Counted from the stretch's first letter, positions 17,252 to 25,753 are shown. The stretch: 64,000 nucleotides of DNA from Streptomyces aureus (GCF_000725495.1 NZ_JNZD01000028.1:62001-126000), one strand, 5' to 3'. Numbers and translations are program-made. Notes: generated from the letters alone by a model not told the origin.

Positions 17252-18064
17252 TTAGTCCTGGCTCTGCCGGTGTGTGTTCCAGGCCCGCGCGGCGGTCTTC
17301 ATCGTCTGCGACCAGTTGTCGGGGCTCTGCTTGGCGATGGAGTCCCACAGGCGTTCTTGGACGCGGGCGAGGGTGTCGAGCCCGGCCGGTGGGGCGGTCT
17401 TCCACGCGGGGTGCGTGGCGGCGACGCTTTCGGCCTGCTCGGCTGTGTGGCCGTCGGCGATCAGCCACAGCAGCCACAGCGCGGGGTCGATCCATGCCGC
17501 TCCGGTCGATGCCCACGCCCAGTCGACGAGCACGGCGCCGGCCTTCGTGATGATGACGTTGTGCGGGTTCCAGTCGGTGTGGAGAAGGCTGTCCCCCTCG
17601 AACCACTTCAGCTCGGCGGGGCTTTCGACGTACGTCCTGTACCGGTCCGCCATGGTCTTCAGCTCGACGCCGGGGGCTCGCAGCCGGGCGAGCTGCCCCA
17701 TGGTCGCGGAGATCTGGGACAGGTCGGAGGCGCCGGGCGTGTAGTCGGCGTGGTCTCCCTCGACGTACTCGAAGCCGAGAAGGCTCCACCCGTCGGCTTC
17801 CTCGTACCAGTGCAGCGCGGGGGTGAGGTCGCGGACGTGCGGGTTGATCTTCGCCTCGCGTGCCTGTGTCCAGACGCGGGGGTGATCGAGGGGGAGGCCC
17901 TTGACGAACAGGGTGTGCGGGGAGCGGCGGCCGGTTCGGACACAGGCGGCAATGGAGCTGTTGTAGCCGCCGTGAACGGTGCCCAAGTCGGTGATCGGGC
18001 CGCTGTTCTTCTCGATCAGTGCTTGCACTGCGTCCGGCAGCTCGGTGATACGCGGGGTGGGCAT
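17252..18064 (-). CDS. APH/choline-kinase-fold phosphotransferase in a RiPP-like locus
   Basis: The 270-residue protein starts at ATG 18064. It has the kinase-like fold's Brenner motif LLHTDWNPHN (catalytic HxDxxxxN) and, 14 residues later, VDWAWAS, the DxD/N metal-binding segment. Upstream is a lysine in LFVKGLPLDHPRVW for ATP binding. This is the aminoglycoside/macrolide/homoserine phosphotransferase superfamily; the substrate cannot be read from sequence. It lies 62 bp downstream of a 47-residue precursor gene and a radical SAM gene on the same strand. A strong hairpin between precursor and kinase would lower its expression. It could modify the peptide product, give self-resistance, or be unrelated. 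Confidence 0.85.
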   Translation of the reverse strand: MPTPRITELPDAVQALIEKNSGPITDLGTVHGGYNSSIAACVRTGRRSPHTLFVKGLPLDHPRVWTQAREAKINPHVRDLTPALHWYEEADGWSLLGFEYVEGDHADYTPGASDLSQISATMGQLARLRAPGVELKTMADRYRTYVESPAELKWFEGDSLLHTDWNPHNVIITKAGAVLVDWAWASTGAAWIDPALWLLWLIADGHTAEQAESVAATHPAWKTAPPAGLDTLARVQERLWDSIAKQSPDNWSQTMKTAARAWNTHRQSQD

Positions 18065-18085
18065 GGAATCTCCAGAGGTGCGGGG

Positions 18086-18119
18086 AGTTGGGGCCGCGCG
18101 GGGAGGCGCGGCCCCAACT
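18086..18119 (-). terminator. Hairpin attenuator directly after the precursor peptide gene
   Basis: A perfect 14-bp stem (18086-18099 pairing with 18106-18119) has a six-base loop and begins 7 bases after the precursor stop codon. Such hairpins after RiPP precursors often stabilise the short mRNA and reduce read-through to downstream genes. Confidence 0.7.
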
Positions 18120-18126
18120 GGTGGCG

Positions 18127-18270
18127 CTACTTGTACGGGTTGTCGTCGTTGCAGCCGGACTCCACGCTTGCGGTGAGCGCGGACACGTCGTCGACCAGGA
18201 CGATCCCCGCCGGGTCGGCGGGTGCCTCGGCCGCGGGCGGGGGCGTGATCTCGACCATGACAGCAGTCAT
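18127..18270 (-). CDS. Candidate RiPP precursor peptide (47 aa)
   Basis: The ATG at 18270 overlaps the radical SAM stop (ATGA). The 47-residue product has an N-terminal leader-like part rich in Ala, Pro and Glu (MTAVMVEITPPPAAEAP), a hydrophobic segment with acidic residues (GIVLVDDVSALTASVESG) and a short polar tail CNDDNPYK that would be the core. A single Cys, a Tyr and several Asn/Asp residues are present in the tail. The coupling to a SPASM radical SAM enzyme is the main reason to call it a precursor. I do not recognise the peptide family; it lacks the FxLD or FxSxx signatures of other Streptomyces systems. A strong hairpin follows the stop. Confidence 0.7.
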   Translation of the reverse strand: MTAVMVEITPPPAAEAPADPAGIVLVDDVSALTASVESGCNDDNPYK

Positions 18271-19370
18271 GACGACCTCTCTCCGTGTTGGCAGTAGTTC
18301 TTGAGTGGCGCCTTCGCGGCCTGGAAGACCTGTGCCATCGGTCGGCACACCCGGCAGGTGGCGGAGAGCTTGCAGCCGCTGCATCCGCCGGTGCGAAGCA
18401 TGAGGGACTCGGCGATCTGGCCGAGTCGGGCAAGGCCTGGCACGCCTTCGGCGGTCAGGTCGATGTTCGGTTCCCGGCCGACCTTGCAGATCGAGGCCCG
18501 GCCGAACGGGTCGGCGTGGAAGAACGTCACGCCGGCCGGGCAGCCGGTGAACGGCTTCCGGTCGGTGAGGTATTCGGGGGACTGGGACGGCAGAGTTTCT
18601 GCGGTGCCGTGGATGGTGGGGGAGATGTTGGCGTACTCGCGGAACGGCATCCCGAGCTCGGCGGCCCAAGCGCGCATGGCCTCGGCCTCATGCGCGTTGG
18701 TGCGCACGATGATCAGGCTCAGGTCGATGCGCAGGCCCGCGGCGAGTGCCTTGTGTACGCCTTCGCGGAACCGGTCGAAGCCGCCGCGGCGGCGGGTCAC
18801 CGCGTCGTACGTGCTGGCCGTCGCGCCGTACAGGCTCAGTGTCAGCTTGGTGGGCGGGTAGGCGCGGAGCACGTCCAAGACCCTGTCCCGGCGCAGCTGT
18901 GACCCGTTGGACAGGACTTCGAGCTGCATCCCCATCTCGTTGGCGAGCCGGTACGACGCGGGGAAGTCGGGATCGATCAATGGCTCCCCGCCGGTGATCT
19001 GGAGCCAGATCACCCCGGCGTCCCGCATGACCTCCAGGAGCCTGCGTTTGCCGGCCATGTCCAGGCCCTCAAAGCGCTTCTCGCCGAGGTAGCACATCTC
19101 GCAGTCGTAGTCGCAACCGAGATTGATCTCCCACGTGGCGCGGCTGAACTCGTACGGCCCCGCCTCGCGCATCAGCAGCACATCCGTGAGGGCCTGGCCG
19201 CAGACGTCCATCTGCCACTGTGCAGCGACGGCGTCGCCAAGCCACCCGGGGACGGTGCTCCGCGTGCGCAGCTCTTCGAATCGGGCATGGGGGAGCTGCA
19301 CGGCTTTCGGGCTTCCCCGCCGCAGTACCAAGCGGTGGTCTCCGAACGGTGTGGCAATGAGCTCGGGCAT
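18267..19370 (-). CDS. Radical SAM/SPASM peptide-maturase-like protein
   Basis: The start at ATG 19370 has GAGGGG upstream. The 367-residue protein has an N-terminal leader-recognition-like region of about 85 residues. The radical SAM cluster motif follows as CDYDCEMC (CxxxCxxC) after EINLGC, then the GGEP motif (LQITGGEPL). The C-terminal SPASM-like region has cysteines in FTGCPAG, SICKVG, GGCSGCKLSATCRVC and NYCQHG for auxiliary Fe-S clusters. SPASM proteins install thioether, C-C or epimerised residues in ribosomal peptides. The next gene, overlapping by 4 bp, encodes a 47-residue peptide, the likely substrate. A hairpin at 19394-19438 separates the gene from the upstream same-strand genes. 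Confidence 0.88.
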   Translation of the reverse strand: MPELIATPFGDHRLVLRRGSPKAVQLPHARFEELRTRSTVPGWLGDAVAAQWQMDVCGQALTDVLLMREAGPYEFSRATWEINLGCDYDCEMCYLGEKRFEGLDMAGKRRLLEVMRDAGVIWLQITGGEPLIDPDFPASYRLANEMGMQLEVLSNGSQLRRDRVLDVLRAYPPTKLTLSLYGATASTYDAVTRRRGGFDRFREGVHKALAAGLRIDLSLIIVRTNAHEAEAMRAWAAELGMPFREYANISPTIHGTAETLPSQSPEYLTDRKPFTGCPAGVTFFHADPFGRASICKVGREPNIDLTAEGVPGLARLGQIAESLMLRTGGCSGCKLSATCRVCRPMAQVFQAAKAPLKNYCQHGERSS

Positions 19371-19393
19371 GACGTTTCCCCTCACGGTTGGGG

Positions 19394-19438
19394 TCCCTGC
19401 TGCCGGGGGGAGCCAGGTCAGTTGCCCGGCGGCAGGGA
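19394..19438 (-). terminator. Hairpin upstream of the radical SAM gene
   Basis: TCCCTGCTGCCGGG (19394-19407) pairs with CCCGGCGGCAGGGA (19425-19438) with one G-T type mismatch. It would end or attenuate transcription from the ATP-binding/hypothetical gene pair before the radical SAM gene. Confidence 0.55.
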
Positions 19439-19492
19439 GCAGGCCGCGTGCGGCGGCGGGACTGGGGCGTATGCCGCCACCGCGCGCGGGGA

Positions 19493-20077
19493 TCAGGAGT
19501 CGGTACTGAAGAACCCTTGGAGGAGTGCCTCCTCGGGGACCGGGCCCGGCTGGAAGCGGTGGAGGAGATCGGCCAGGGGCCAGTGCGGAACGAGACGGTC
19601 ACCGCGGCACGGACGGAGCCAGTACGGGCCCGCTGGAGCCGTCTGCCGCACGGCGGGCAGGGTGAGCTCGTAGGGGGCGCCCCGGCACACGCCGTGGGCG
19701 CTGTCCCAGACGGCGTGCGTGCCCGGAGGGACGAGCCATATGAACCAGTCCCGCTCCGGGTCCGCGATCACGGGTCCGCAGGCGGGAGCGTCCGAGCGGG
19801 CGCCGCGCGGTCGCTGGACTTCGTCCATGAGGTCCACGACCGCGTAGGCCTCGGGGCCGGCGGCCGTCACGACGGCGTCGAAGAACTGGCCGCCCAACGG
19901 CAGGCGACTCGGCCGACCCTGCTGGACGTCCATCAGGTTCCGCACCCGTGCGGCGAGGGTGCCCATGTCCGGCGCAACCTCTTCGGGCGCGACGGCCAGG
20001 TCCCGCGCCGCAAAGTCGACGCGTTCCGGAAGTCCGCGCAACCGCGCCGCGCGCTGGGGGAGGGGCGTGTGCGTCAT
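19493..20077 (-). CDS. Hypothetical protein coupled to an ATP-binding regulator (194 aa)
   Basis: The ATG at 20077 overlaps the stop of the upstream ATP-binding gene (ATGA), so the two are translationally coupled. The 194-residue protein has an N-terminal helical part and a C-terminal beta-rich part with FIWLVPPGTHAVWD and PAGPYWLRPCRGDRLVPHW. I recall similar uncharacterised proteins next to GHKL ATP-binding proteins in Streptomyces but cannot name a family. No signal peptide or membrane helix is visible. Its position upstream of the radical SAM gene may be incidental, since a hairpin separates them. Confidence 0.65.
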   Translation of the reverse strand: MTHTPLPQRAARLRGLPERVDFAARDLAVAPEEVAPDMGTLAARVRNLMDVQQGRPSRLPLGGQFFDAVVTAAGPEAYAVVDLMDEVQRPRGARSDAPACGPVIADPERDWFIWLVPPGTHAVWDSAHGVCRGAPYELTLPAVRQTAPAGPYWLRPCRGDRLVPHWPLADLLHRFQPGPVPEEALLQGFFSTDS

Positions 20078-20619
20078 GCCGAGCCGTCCCACGTCGCAGG
20101 GAGGATGACTTGCACGGTCTTGCCGACGTCCGCGCCGTCGTCGTCCCGCTTCACGTCCCACGAGACGGTTCCGCGGTAGTGGGCCGCCCACGCCAGCCCC
20201 GTGGGGGCGGGCCTGGTCTCGTGGCTCTGGTTCGCGACCTGCTCGAAGTCCGGGAAGTCGGGGCGCGCGTCGTCGACCTCGATGAGCAGTTCGCTGGTGC
20301 CGGGATGAGCGATCAGCCGGACGACGATCTTCCCGTCGTGGAAGGGCTGTCCGTGCCGGGCGGCGTTGTCGGCCAAGTGCCCGATGACGCGGGCGGCGGC
20401 GTCGACGTTGCCGGGCCACCCGCAGACGGCGAGGCGGGGCCGGGATCGCAGCCGGGCGTTCGCCCCCGCTCCGCGATCGGCGATCAGACGGGTGGACCAC
20501 CGGAACGGGCCCGGTTCTGCGGGCAACGGCAGGAGCGCGGTCGCCGTGCCGGCCGGACTCAGCGCGGTGACGCTTGATCCTTCTGCGGTGGCGGCGTGAC
20601 GCTTCTCTGGGGGGTTCAC
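20074..20619 (-). CDS. GHKL-type ATP-binding protein (anti-sigma-like)
   Basis: A GTG at 20619 preceded by AAGGAG is the best start, giving 181 residues. The Bergerat-fold ATP site is visible: N-box ARVIGHLADNAARHG (Asn in the conserved position), then LLIEVDDARPDFP for the G1-like box and PTGLAWAAHYRGTVSW for the lid/G2 region. This is the stand-alone HATPase_c form common in Streptomyces, related to anti-sigma factor kinases. Partners are usually regulators; here an XRE/TPR protein is encoded divergently 216 bp away. Whether it controls the radical SAM locus downstream is unknown. Confidence 0.78.
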   Translation of the reverse strand: MNPPEKRHAATAEGSSVTALSPAGTATALLPLPAEPGPFRWSTRLIADRGAGANARLRSRPRLAVCGWPGNVDAAARVIGHLADNAARHGQPFHDGKIVVRLIAHPGTSELLIEVDDARPDFPDFEQVANQSHETRPAPTGLAWAAHYRGTVSWDVKRDDDGADVGKTVQVILPATWDGSA

Positions 20620-20835
20620 GGGTGGCTCCTTGTCTGGCTGTGGTGCTCCGTGCATCCGTCTCCCAGCCCGGAGACACCTTCTGTAGCTGGTGCTGCTCTA
20701 GTCACCGCTGCTCCAAGGGCTGAGAACGATCGCTTCTTGTAAGAGGTAATCGCGTGGTCACGCTCTGCGGGTACCGTTGATGACTGGTGGGACCGTGAAC
20801 ACCGTGAACGCCATGAGCTGTCGGGAGTTGAGTAC
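20620..20835. promoter_or_regulatory. Divergent intergenic region between ATP-binding and XRE genes
   Basis: This 216-bp region separates GTG 20619 (minus) from ATG 20836 (plus) and must hold both promoters and probably XRE operators. The direct/inverted GTGAACACCGTGAACGCC stretch at about 20795-20812 has two GTGAAC half-sites and is a candidate operator. No precise -10/-35 pair is convincing. Confidence 0.4.
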
Positions 20836-22185
20836 ATGGCCACGAGGAATCGCACACCCAACCCCGCCCTTGCCGGGCTGCTTGACCAGGCACGATGGAC
20901 GCGCACACAGCTCGCTCAGCAGGTCAACAGGCTTGGCCCACAGGCCGGGTTGGAACTGACGTACGACCGGACGGCGGTAGCGCACTGGATCGCTGGCACG
21001 CCGCCGAAACCCGAGGTCAGGCCGCTGATCCTGGAAGCGCTGTCCGCGCGCTTAGGCAGACCGGTCACGCACGCGGAAGCTGGCCTGCAACCCGCTCTGC
21101 CCGTCGGTGACTCTCTCTCAGTCGACACTGTGGAGGAGCTGATCGACCTCGGAAGGGCGGACATGGACCCATCTCGTCGAAGCCTCCTGGCTGCGACTCT
21201 CTTCACCGCAGCACTCTCGGTCCCCGCCTTTCAGCAGGATGCACGGGCGGCCGACGAGCCGATAACACCGGGCAAGGCCACCACCCGCATCGGAGCGTCA
21301 CAGGTCGCCTCCGTCCGGTCCATGACGGAGCGCATCGCGGACATCCTCGACGAGTTCGGGGCCGGGCACGCGCGCCCGATGGCCGCCGCGTTCCTGGTCA
21401 ACACCGTCGGGCCGTGGCTACGAGCGCAGGCCTCCGAGCCGGTGAAACAGGACATGCTCGCCGCCGCATCAGACCTGACGTACCTCACCGGCTGGATGGC
21501 CATGTACGAGAAGGCCCACGGCCTTGGCCAGACGTACTACGTGAACGCGCTCAGGCTCGCCAACGAGGCGGAAGACCACGTCACCTACTGCCGGACCCTG
21601 CGCGGCATGTCGCTCCAGGCATCGAGCCTGGGGCACGGGCGTATGTCCCTTGAGCTCGCGGACTCGGCCGCAGAAGCAGCGCCCTCGGCCGGCCCCCGTC
21701 TCGTGGCCTTCCTGCGCGGGCAACAGGCGCATGCGGCCTCGATGGTGGGCGACCGGCGGCAGGCTCACACCCGGCTCCGGGAAGCCGAGACGGCCCTGTC
21801 GAAGGCGGACAACCGGCGGGACGCGATCGGCGGATACGACCAGACCGCCTACCTCTTCCACGTGTCGCACGTGCTCATGGAAGAGGGAGACCTGGAGGGC
21901 AGCATCGCAGCGATGCGGCAGTCCATCCGGGTGCAGCCCGCTGAAGAGCGCCAAGGCCGCGTCCACGCCTACGCCGTGCTCGCACAGCGTCAGCTCCGCA
22001 TCGGGCACGTCGATGCGTCGTGCGAGTCATGGGGGCGGTTCCTGGACGAGTACGAGCATGTTTCTTCCGTGCGCGGTGACGACCACTTCGGAACGATGCG
22101 CAGGGAGCTCGCCCCGCACGCCGCTTCCCGCTCGGTCAAGGAGCTGGGCGCGCGTGTTCGCGAGGTAGCCGCGGCTAAGGCCTGA
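20836..22185 (+). CDS. XRE-family regulator with TPR-like C-terminal domain
   Basis: The 449-residue protein begins with a helix-turn-helix: LLDQARWTRTQLAQQVNRLG and, after a variable loop, YDRTAVAHWIAGTPPKP, the XRE recognition arrangement seen in large Streptomyces regulators. From about residue 130 the rest is helical and TPR-like (SLQASSLGHGRMSLELADSA, QTAYLFHVSHVLMEEGDL). TPR-fused XRE proteins often sense peptides or metabolites. It is divergent from the GHKL/hypothetical pair and upstream of a 2H phosphoesterase. A terminator hairpin follows it. Confidence 0.82.
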   Translation: MATRNRTPNPALAGLLDQARWTRTQLAQQVNRLGPQAGLELTYDRTAVAHWIAGTPPKPEVRPLILEALSARLGRPVTHAEAGLQPALPVGDSLSVDTVEELIDLGRADMDPSRRSLLAATLFTAALSVPAFQQDARAADEPITPGKATTRIGASQVASVRSMTERIADILDEFGAGHARPMAAAFLVNTVGPWLRAQASEPVKQDMLAAASDLTYLTGWMAMYEKAHGLGQTYYVNALRLANEAEDHVTYCRTLRGMSLQASSLGHGRMSLELADSAAEAAPSAGPRLVAFLRGQQAHAASMVGDRRQAHTRLREAETALSKADNRRDAIGGYDQTAYLFHVSHVLMEEGDLEGSIAAMRQSIRVQPAEERQGRVHAYAVLAQRQLRIGHVDASCESWGRFLDEYEHVSSVRGDDHFGTMRRELAPHAASRSVKELGARVREVAAAKA

Positions 22186-22194
22186 AACGATAGG

Positions 22195-22232
22195 TGCTTC
22201 CGGGGGAGCTGTCGGAACCCCCCCCGGAAGCA
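22195..22232 (+). terminator. Terminator after the XRE/TPR gene
   Basis: TGCTTCCGGGGG (22195-22206) pairs perfectly with CCCCCGGAAGCA (22221-22232) around a 14-base loop, 10 bases after the stop. Confidence 0.75.
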
Positions 22233-22550
22233 GCCGTCGCGATAGGGCCATCCTGCCGCAGACGTGTAGGACAGGCCGAGATCGGTATGCGCGTCGATGA
22301 TGCGGGATCATCCTCTCTGTCATGTGCACGTTGAAGTGTGGCGTCATGGCTGTGGTCCGCTGTGGAGGGACCGTCCGCCCCGACGATTCCATCCAGATCG
22401 GCCCCCGCCGCCGCCTCACCGTCAGCTGGAATGGGACTAGGTTCTTGTTCCGTGGTCAGCGACGTGCCCAAGATGGCGGCAAGGCGGAGTGCAGCCTGGT
22501 AGCGTCTCGCGCTTCGCCAGGGAGCGGTGCTGCCTGATTGGATCTCGGCG

Positions 22551-23174
22551 ATGACATCGGACACCGAGGCAATGCGGAACCACTGGTGGTGGCGGCCCGG
22601 TTGGAGCGTGGGCCGCCGTTTCTACACGTGGCACCTCACCTTCGAGGGGCAGGACGATGTGCACCGGCTGGCCGCCGAGTACCGGGCCGCTCTCGCTCCG
22701 CTCGGCGAATGCGTCACCCTGATCCCCGATCAGTGGCTCCACCTCACCATGCAGGGCATCGGCTTCGTGGGGGAGACGAGCGAGAAGGACGTCGACAAGA
22801 TCGTGGCCGCCGCTGGGGAGCGCCTCGCCGAAGTGCCGGCCTTCGATACCGAGATCGGCCCTGCCGTCATTGACCCGGAAGCCATCCTGTTGCACGTTCA
22901 CCCGGATACGCCAGTGCGACGGGTACGCGACAGCATCCGCGCGGCCATCGGCGACGTCCTCGATGAGGTACCGGAGAAGGCCGAAGGGTTCACACCTCAC
23001 GTATCCGTGGCCTACAGCGCCAGCGATGGTTCGACCACAGCGGTTACAACTGCCTTGGCAGGCCTTGATCACACGTCCGCCCGTGTACGAATCACCAGTG
23101 CCCAACTGATCGTGCTGCACCGCGACCGGCAGATGTATGAGTGGGAGACGTACGCCACGGTTCCGCTGGGCTGA
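22551..23174 (+). CDS. 2H phosphoesterase / 2'-5' RNA ligase-like protein
   Basis: I place the start at ATG 22551 (207 residues); 22572 is an alternative. The two catalytic motifs of the 2H superfamily are present: LHLTMQGIG (HxT) and PHVSVAYS (HxS), about 90 residues apart. The N-terminus includes WHLTFEGQDDVHRLAAEY. Members include 2'-5' RNA ligases and cyclic phosphodiesterases; the substrate here is unknown. It follows the XRE regulator, separated by a terminator and about 320 bp, so it is probably a separate unit. In Streptomyces such genes recur beside XRE/ATP-binding regulators. Confidence 0.82.
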   Translation: MTSDTEAMRNHWWWRPGWSVGRRFYTWHLTFEGQDDVHRLAAEYRAALAPLGECVTLIPDQWLHLTMQGIGFVGETSEKDVDKIVAAAGERLAEVPAFDTEIGPAVIDPEAILLHVHPDTPVRRVRDSIRAAIGDVLDEVPEKAEGFTPHVSVAYSASDGSTTAVTTALAGLDHTSARVRITSAQLIVLHRDRQMYEWETYATVPLG

Positions 23175-23663
23175 TCCAAGGCGGCATTGAGGCACAAGGC
23201 ACACTGCGGTGCCGCCAATACCTGAGCAGACCGCGCATCAAAAGCCACGCTCAGGAGCGTTGACCGAATGGAGGGCCGGTCCTTGGGTCTCGCACCGGTG
23301 GGGGTCGTGGTGGGGCCACGGCCGGGCCCGCTCCAGAGCAAGATCTTTTTGGCGCCCGGAGCTCCACGCGTCTGTCGCGCTGGCCTGCGCTGGTGGGGGC
23401 TGTGGTCGGGTCCGGAGAGGTACCGGTAGAGGCTCGTTACCGGAAATTGATGTGGCTGGTCGGGTTGCTTTGGTCGGCCCCGCCACTCCTACGGTGAAAG
23501 CAGTACGAGTCTGTCCCGACTACCTGGCGGCATAGGCTCGTGCATGTCGTACGGAGGCAGTTTTGACGCCACGGCGCCGGCTTTACGGGCTGGCCTGTAA
23601 CCCGCCCTCGTGCGGGCCAGCAAACTGAGCAACCTGGGACCCAGGACGGCGGGTGTACGAGGG

Positions 23664-23920
23664 GTTGCGCAGTCGGTCTCGGAGCGTTGCCCGTCACCGA
23701 CTGCGCAACGTCCATCTCCACGTCCCGCATTGGGCAGTCGATGCCGCACCGACTGCGCACTGGTCGCTCGCAGTGGTGCGAACACTGCGCAACACGGCCA
23801 CCCATTGCCGCGCCGGCGCACGTGGCCTGAGCCCAACAGGTGCGGTGCTCTCCGGGCTGCCTAGAGCACCGCGATCCCGAACTTGTGCAGGTCAAAGCCA
23901 TGATGCGCAGCTGTTGCGCA
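23664..23920. repeat. Iteron-like TTGCGCAGTCGGT repeats upstream of the replication-relaxation gene
   Basis: A perfect 14-bp inverted pair occurs: GTTGCGCAGTCGGT at 23664-23677 and its complement at 23696-23709. Further partial copies are ACCGACTGCGCAC at 23748-23760, CACTGCGCAACAC at 23783-23795 and CTGTTGCGCA at 23911-23920. The last is about 25 bp from the GTG of the downstream gene. Clustered, oriented short repeats next to a replication-type gene suggest protein-binding iterons or an operator. Confidence 0.65.
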
Positions 23921-23943
23921 GGCCGGGCGGTGAGGGGGGTTCG

Positions 23944-25320
23944 GTGGGGGGCTCGAAGACGTATCCGTACGGGTCGACGAACGCGGTGCGCGCGCAGGTG
24001 CTGGCGGCGCTGGGGGTGTTGAAGTTGGCGACGGCGGGTCAGATGCACCGGCTGATGGCGCCCGGCCACAAGGACAACAAAGCCTTCCGCAACGCCGCTC
24101 TGGACCTGGCCCGGCACGGCCTGACGGTCTCCGAGGGCAGCAGCCGGGACGGGCACAAGATCTGGTCGCTGACCCCGCTCGGCCTCGACGCGGCCGCCGA
24201 AGTCCTGGGACGGCCCGTGGGGGAGATGCGCGGCACCGCGCGGGGAGCTGCCCGTTCGGGCGCCCCGCACGCGATGGCGGTGAACGAGACAGTCATCGCC
24301 ATGACCCGTACGCCCGCCGCGACGACCCGCCCGATACCCCGCCGGCAGCAGACAGAGGAGCCGTCGACGGCCCCGGCCGCCGTCGCGCCGACGCCGGACG
24401 CCGAGCCTGATCCCGTCGCGTCGGGGCTGGGGTGGATCGGCTCCTGGACGACCGAAGTCCCTCTCAGCGCCTCCAGCAGCAAGACGAACCGGGCCGGTGT
24501 GCGGGTGGACGCGGTGCTGCAGGCGCCGGAGGCGGAGTTGCCGGTGCTGTTCGTGGAGGTCGACAACTGCACTGAGTCGGCCGACGTCCTGGCGGCGAAG
24601 TTCGAGAAGTACGTGCGCTACTTCCGCGCGCGGATGAAGAGCTCACTGGGCACCGAGATGCCGGCCTGGCGTGCTCACTACCGGCCCTCGGGACGTGACG
24701 GGCACCCGCCGGTGCTGATCGTGTTCAACCCCGGCACACGGATCGGCCCACAGGCTTTGAAGAACCGCATGAACACCGTCATGCATTTGACCCGCACCGT
24801 GTGGTCCGGCGCCTGGCATGCATATCCCGACTACGGCGCCCAGGACGGCTACTACGACTACGACGACGCGATCCCCATCCTCTTCACCACTCTCGACCGA
24901 CTGCGGGACGGAGGGCCGCGCGGGGTGGTGTGGTGGCGGTGCGGCCACGGCCGCTGGGAAACCCTGACCGGTGCCCTCGCCAACCCCAACGACCGCGCGG
25001 CATGGTCGGCTCGTACCGAAGAACGCCGCGCCTTGCGCCGGCAGGCTGATCAGGAGCGCGAATGGGGGCAGGAGCAGGCGGCCGCATCCGCACGACGGAA
25101 CGCGCGACAGGCTCCGGAGCTGTGGCCCGGCGAGCCTGCTCCATCACCTGCCTCAGTGGTACCGGCCTGCGAGCGGTGCGGAGAGCCCCTTACCGGCCGC
25201 GGCGAGGACGCTCCCGCTGGGTCTGAGGACGGGCGGCACTGTCCGTCGTGCCGCAGCGATGTCTACCAGTACCCGACTTTGCGGCAGGCGCTCTTCGGGC
25301 GCCGACCACGCGGTACGTAG
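23944..25320 (+). CDS. Replication-relaxation family protein
   Basis: The GTG at 23944 is chosen because GAGGGGGG precedes it and conserved sequence begins directly after; a longer open frame from 23653 would translate the iteron region. The 458-residue product starts with a winged-helix region (AVRAQVLAALGVLKLATAGQ, NAALDLARHGLTVSEG, IWSLTPLGLDAAAEVLG). After a low-complexity Pro/Thr linker comes an alpha/beta domain with VRVDAVLQAPE and LPVLFVEVDNCTESADVLAAK, the nuclease-like core seen in this family. A C-terminal zinc-ribbon follows (CERCGEPLTG and CPSCRSD). The family is associated with Streptomyces plasmids and integrative elements. Confidence 0.8.
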   Translation: MGGSKTYPYGSTNAVRAQVLAALGVLKLATAGQMHRLMAPGHKDNKAFRNAALDLARHGLTVSEGSSRDGHKIWSLTPLGLDAAAEVLGRPVGEMRGTARGAARSGAPHAMAVNETVIAMTRTPAATTRPIPRRQQTEEPSTAPAAVAPTPDAEPDPVASGLGWIGSWTTEVPLSASSSKTNRAGVRVDAVLQAPEAELPVLFVEVDNCTESADVLAAKFEKYVRYFRARMKSSLGTEMPAWRAHYRPSGRDGHPPVLIVFNPGTRIGPQALKNRMNTVMHLTRTVWSGAWHAYPDYGAQDGYYDYDDAIPILFTTLDRLRDGGPRGVVWWRCGHGRWETLTGALANPNDRAAWSARTEERRALRRQADQEREWGQEQAAASARRNARQAPELWPGEPAPSPASVVPACERCGEPLTGRGEDAPAGSEDGRHCPSCRSDVYQYPTLRQALFGRRPRGT

Positions 25321-25331
25321 CCATACCCCCT

Positions 25332-25382
25332 CCAGAGCGCGGCCGGAGCCGGACTACGGCTGGCACTCTAGACCGGGCAGCG
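25332..25382 (+). repeat. Dispersed repeat B, copy 1
   Basis: It shares CCAGAGCGCGG at the left and CTAGACCGGGCAGCG at the right, with similar spacing, with copies at 30547-30599 and 61003-61054. This copy has the more diverged centre. Confidence 0.55.
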
Positions 25383-25539
25383 ACGTCGAATGCTCAGCCC
25401 TCGCGCCCCGGTTCACAGGCAGGGACGCGAGCGACGCCCTGTTCCACGACGCCTGAGATGACCGGACACCCGGTGTGCAGGTCCCGTGTCTGTTGTGAAT
25501 GGTTACGATGAGCTGCTAGCCAGTTCGGGCTCGGGGTGG

Positions 25540-25753
25540 CGCTCTCTGCTGCGACCAGCCAGCGGCGCGATCCTTGCGTGTGGTCAGAAAGCCGGTGCAC
25601 CGCTGCGCAATGCAGGGAACTGTGGCCCCAGGATGCGGGGCCGAACGGGCGGACTCGGTGTACTGCTTGCCGAAGTGCCGCACCCAGGCGTGGCGGCTAC
25701 GACGAGAAGCCGCTGAGGCGCCGGGTGACCGTTGCGAACGGCCGTTGCCGTAA
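25540..25753 (+). pseudogene. Frameshifted small zinc-ribbon protein
   Basis: One frame gives CTAAQCRELWPQDAG and another, from ATG 25610 to TAA 25753, gives SVYCLPKCRTQAWRLRREAA. Joined, they match the Streptomyces small zinc-ribbon pattern (CxxC, then YCxxxCRxxAWRxRR). The break between the two cysteine pairs and the abrupt end after CERPLP indicate a decayed gene. The rest of 25754-26140 has no supportable gene; 26031-26100 is a degenerate tandem of CCCCTACCG-like units. Confidence 0.4.

Noticed and set aside
18127..18270. The precursor as an FxLD or FxSxx lanthipeptide-type peptide
   Set aside because: No lanthionine synthetase or FxLD methyltransferase is nearby and the terminal sequences do not match those signatures.
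23653..23943. 97-residue N-terminal extension of the replication-relaxation protein
   Set aside because: This part overlaps the iteron-like repeats and is Arg-rich without similarity to the family; GTG 23944 has a strong ribosome site.
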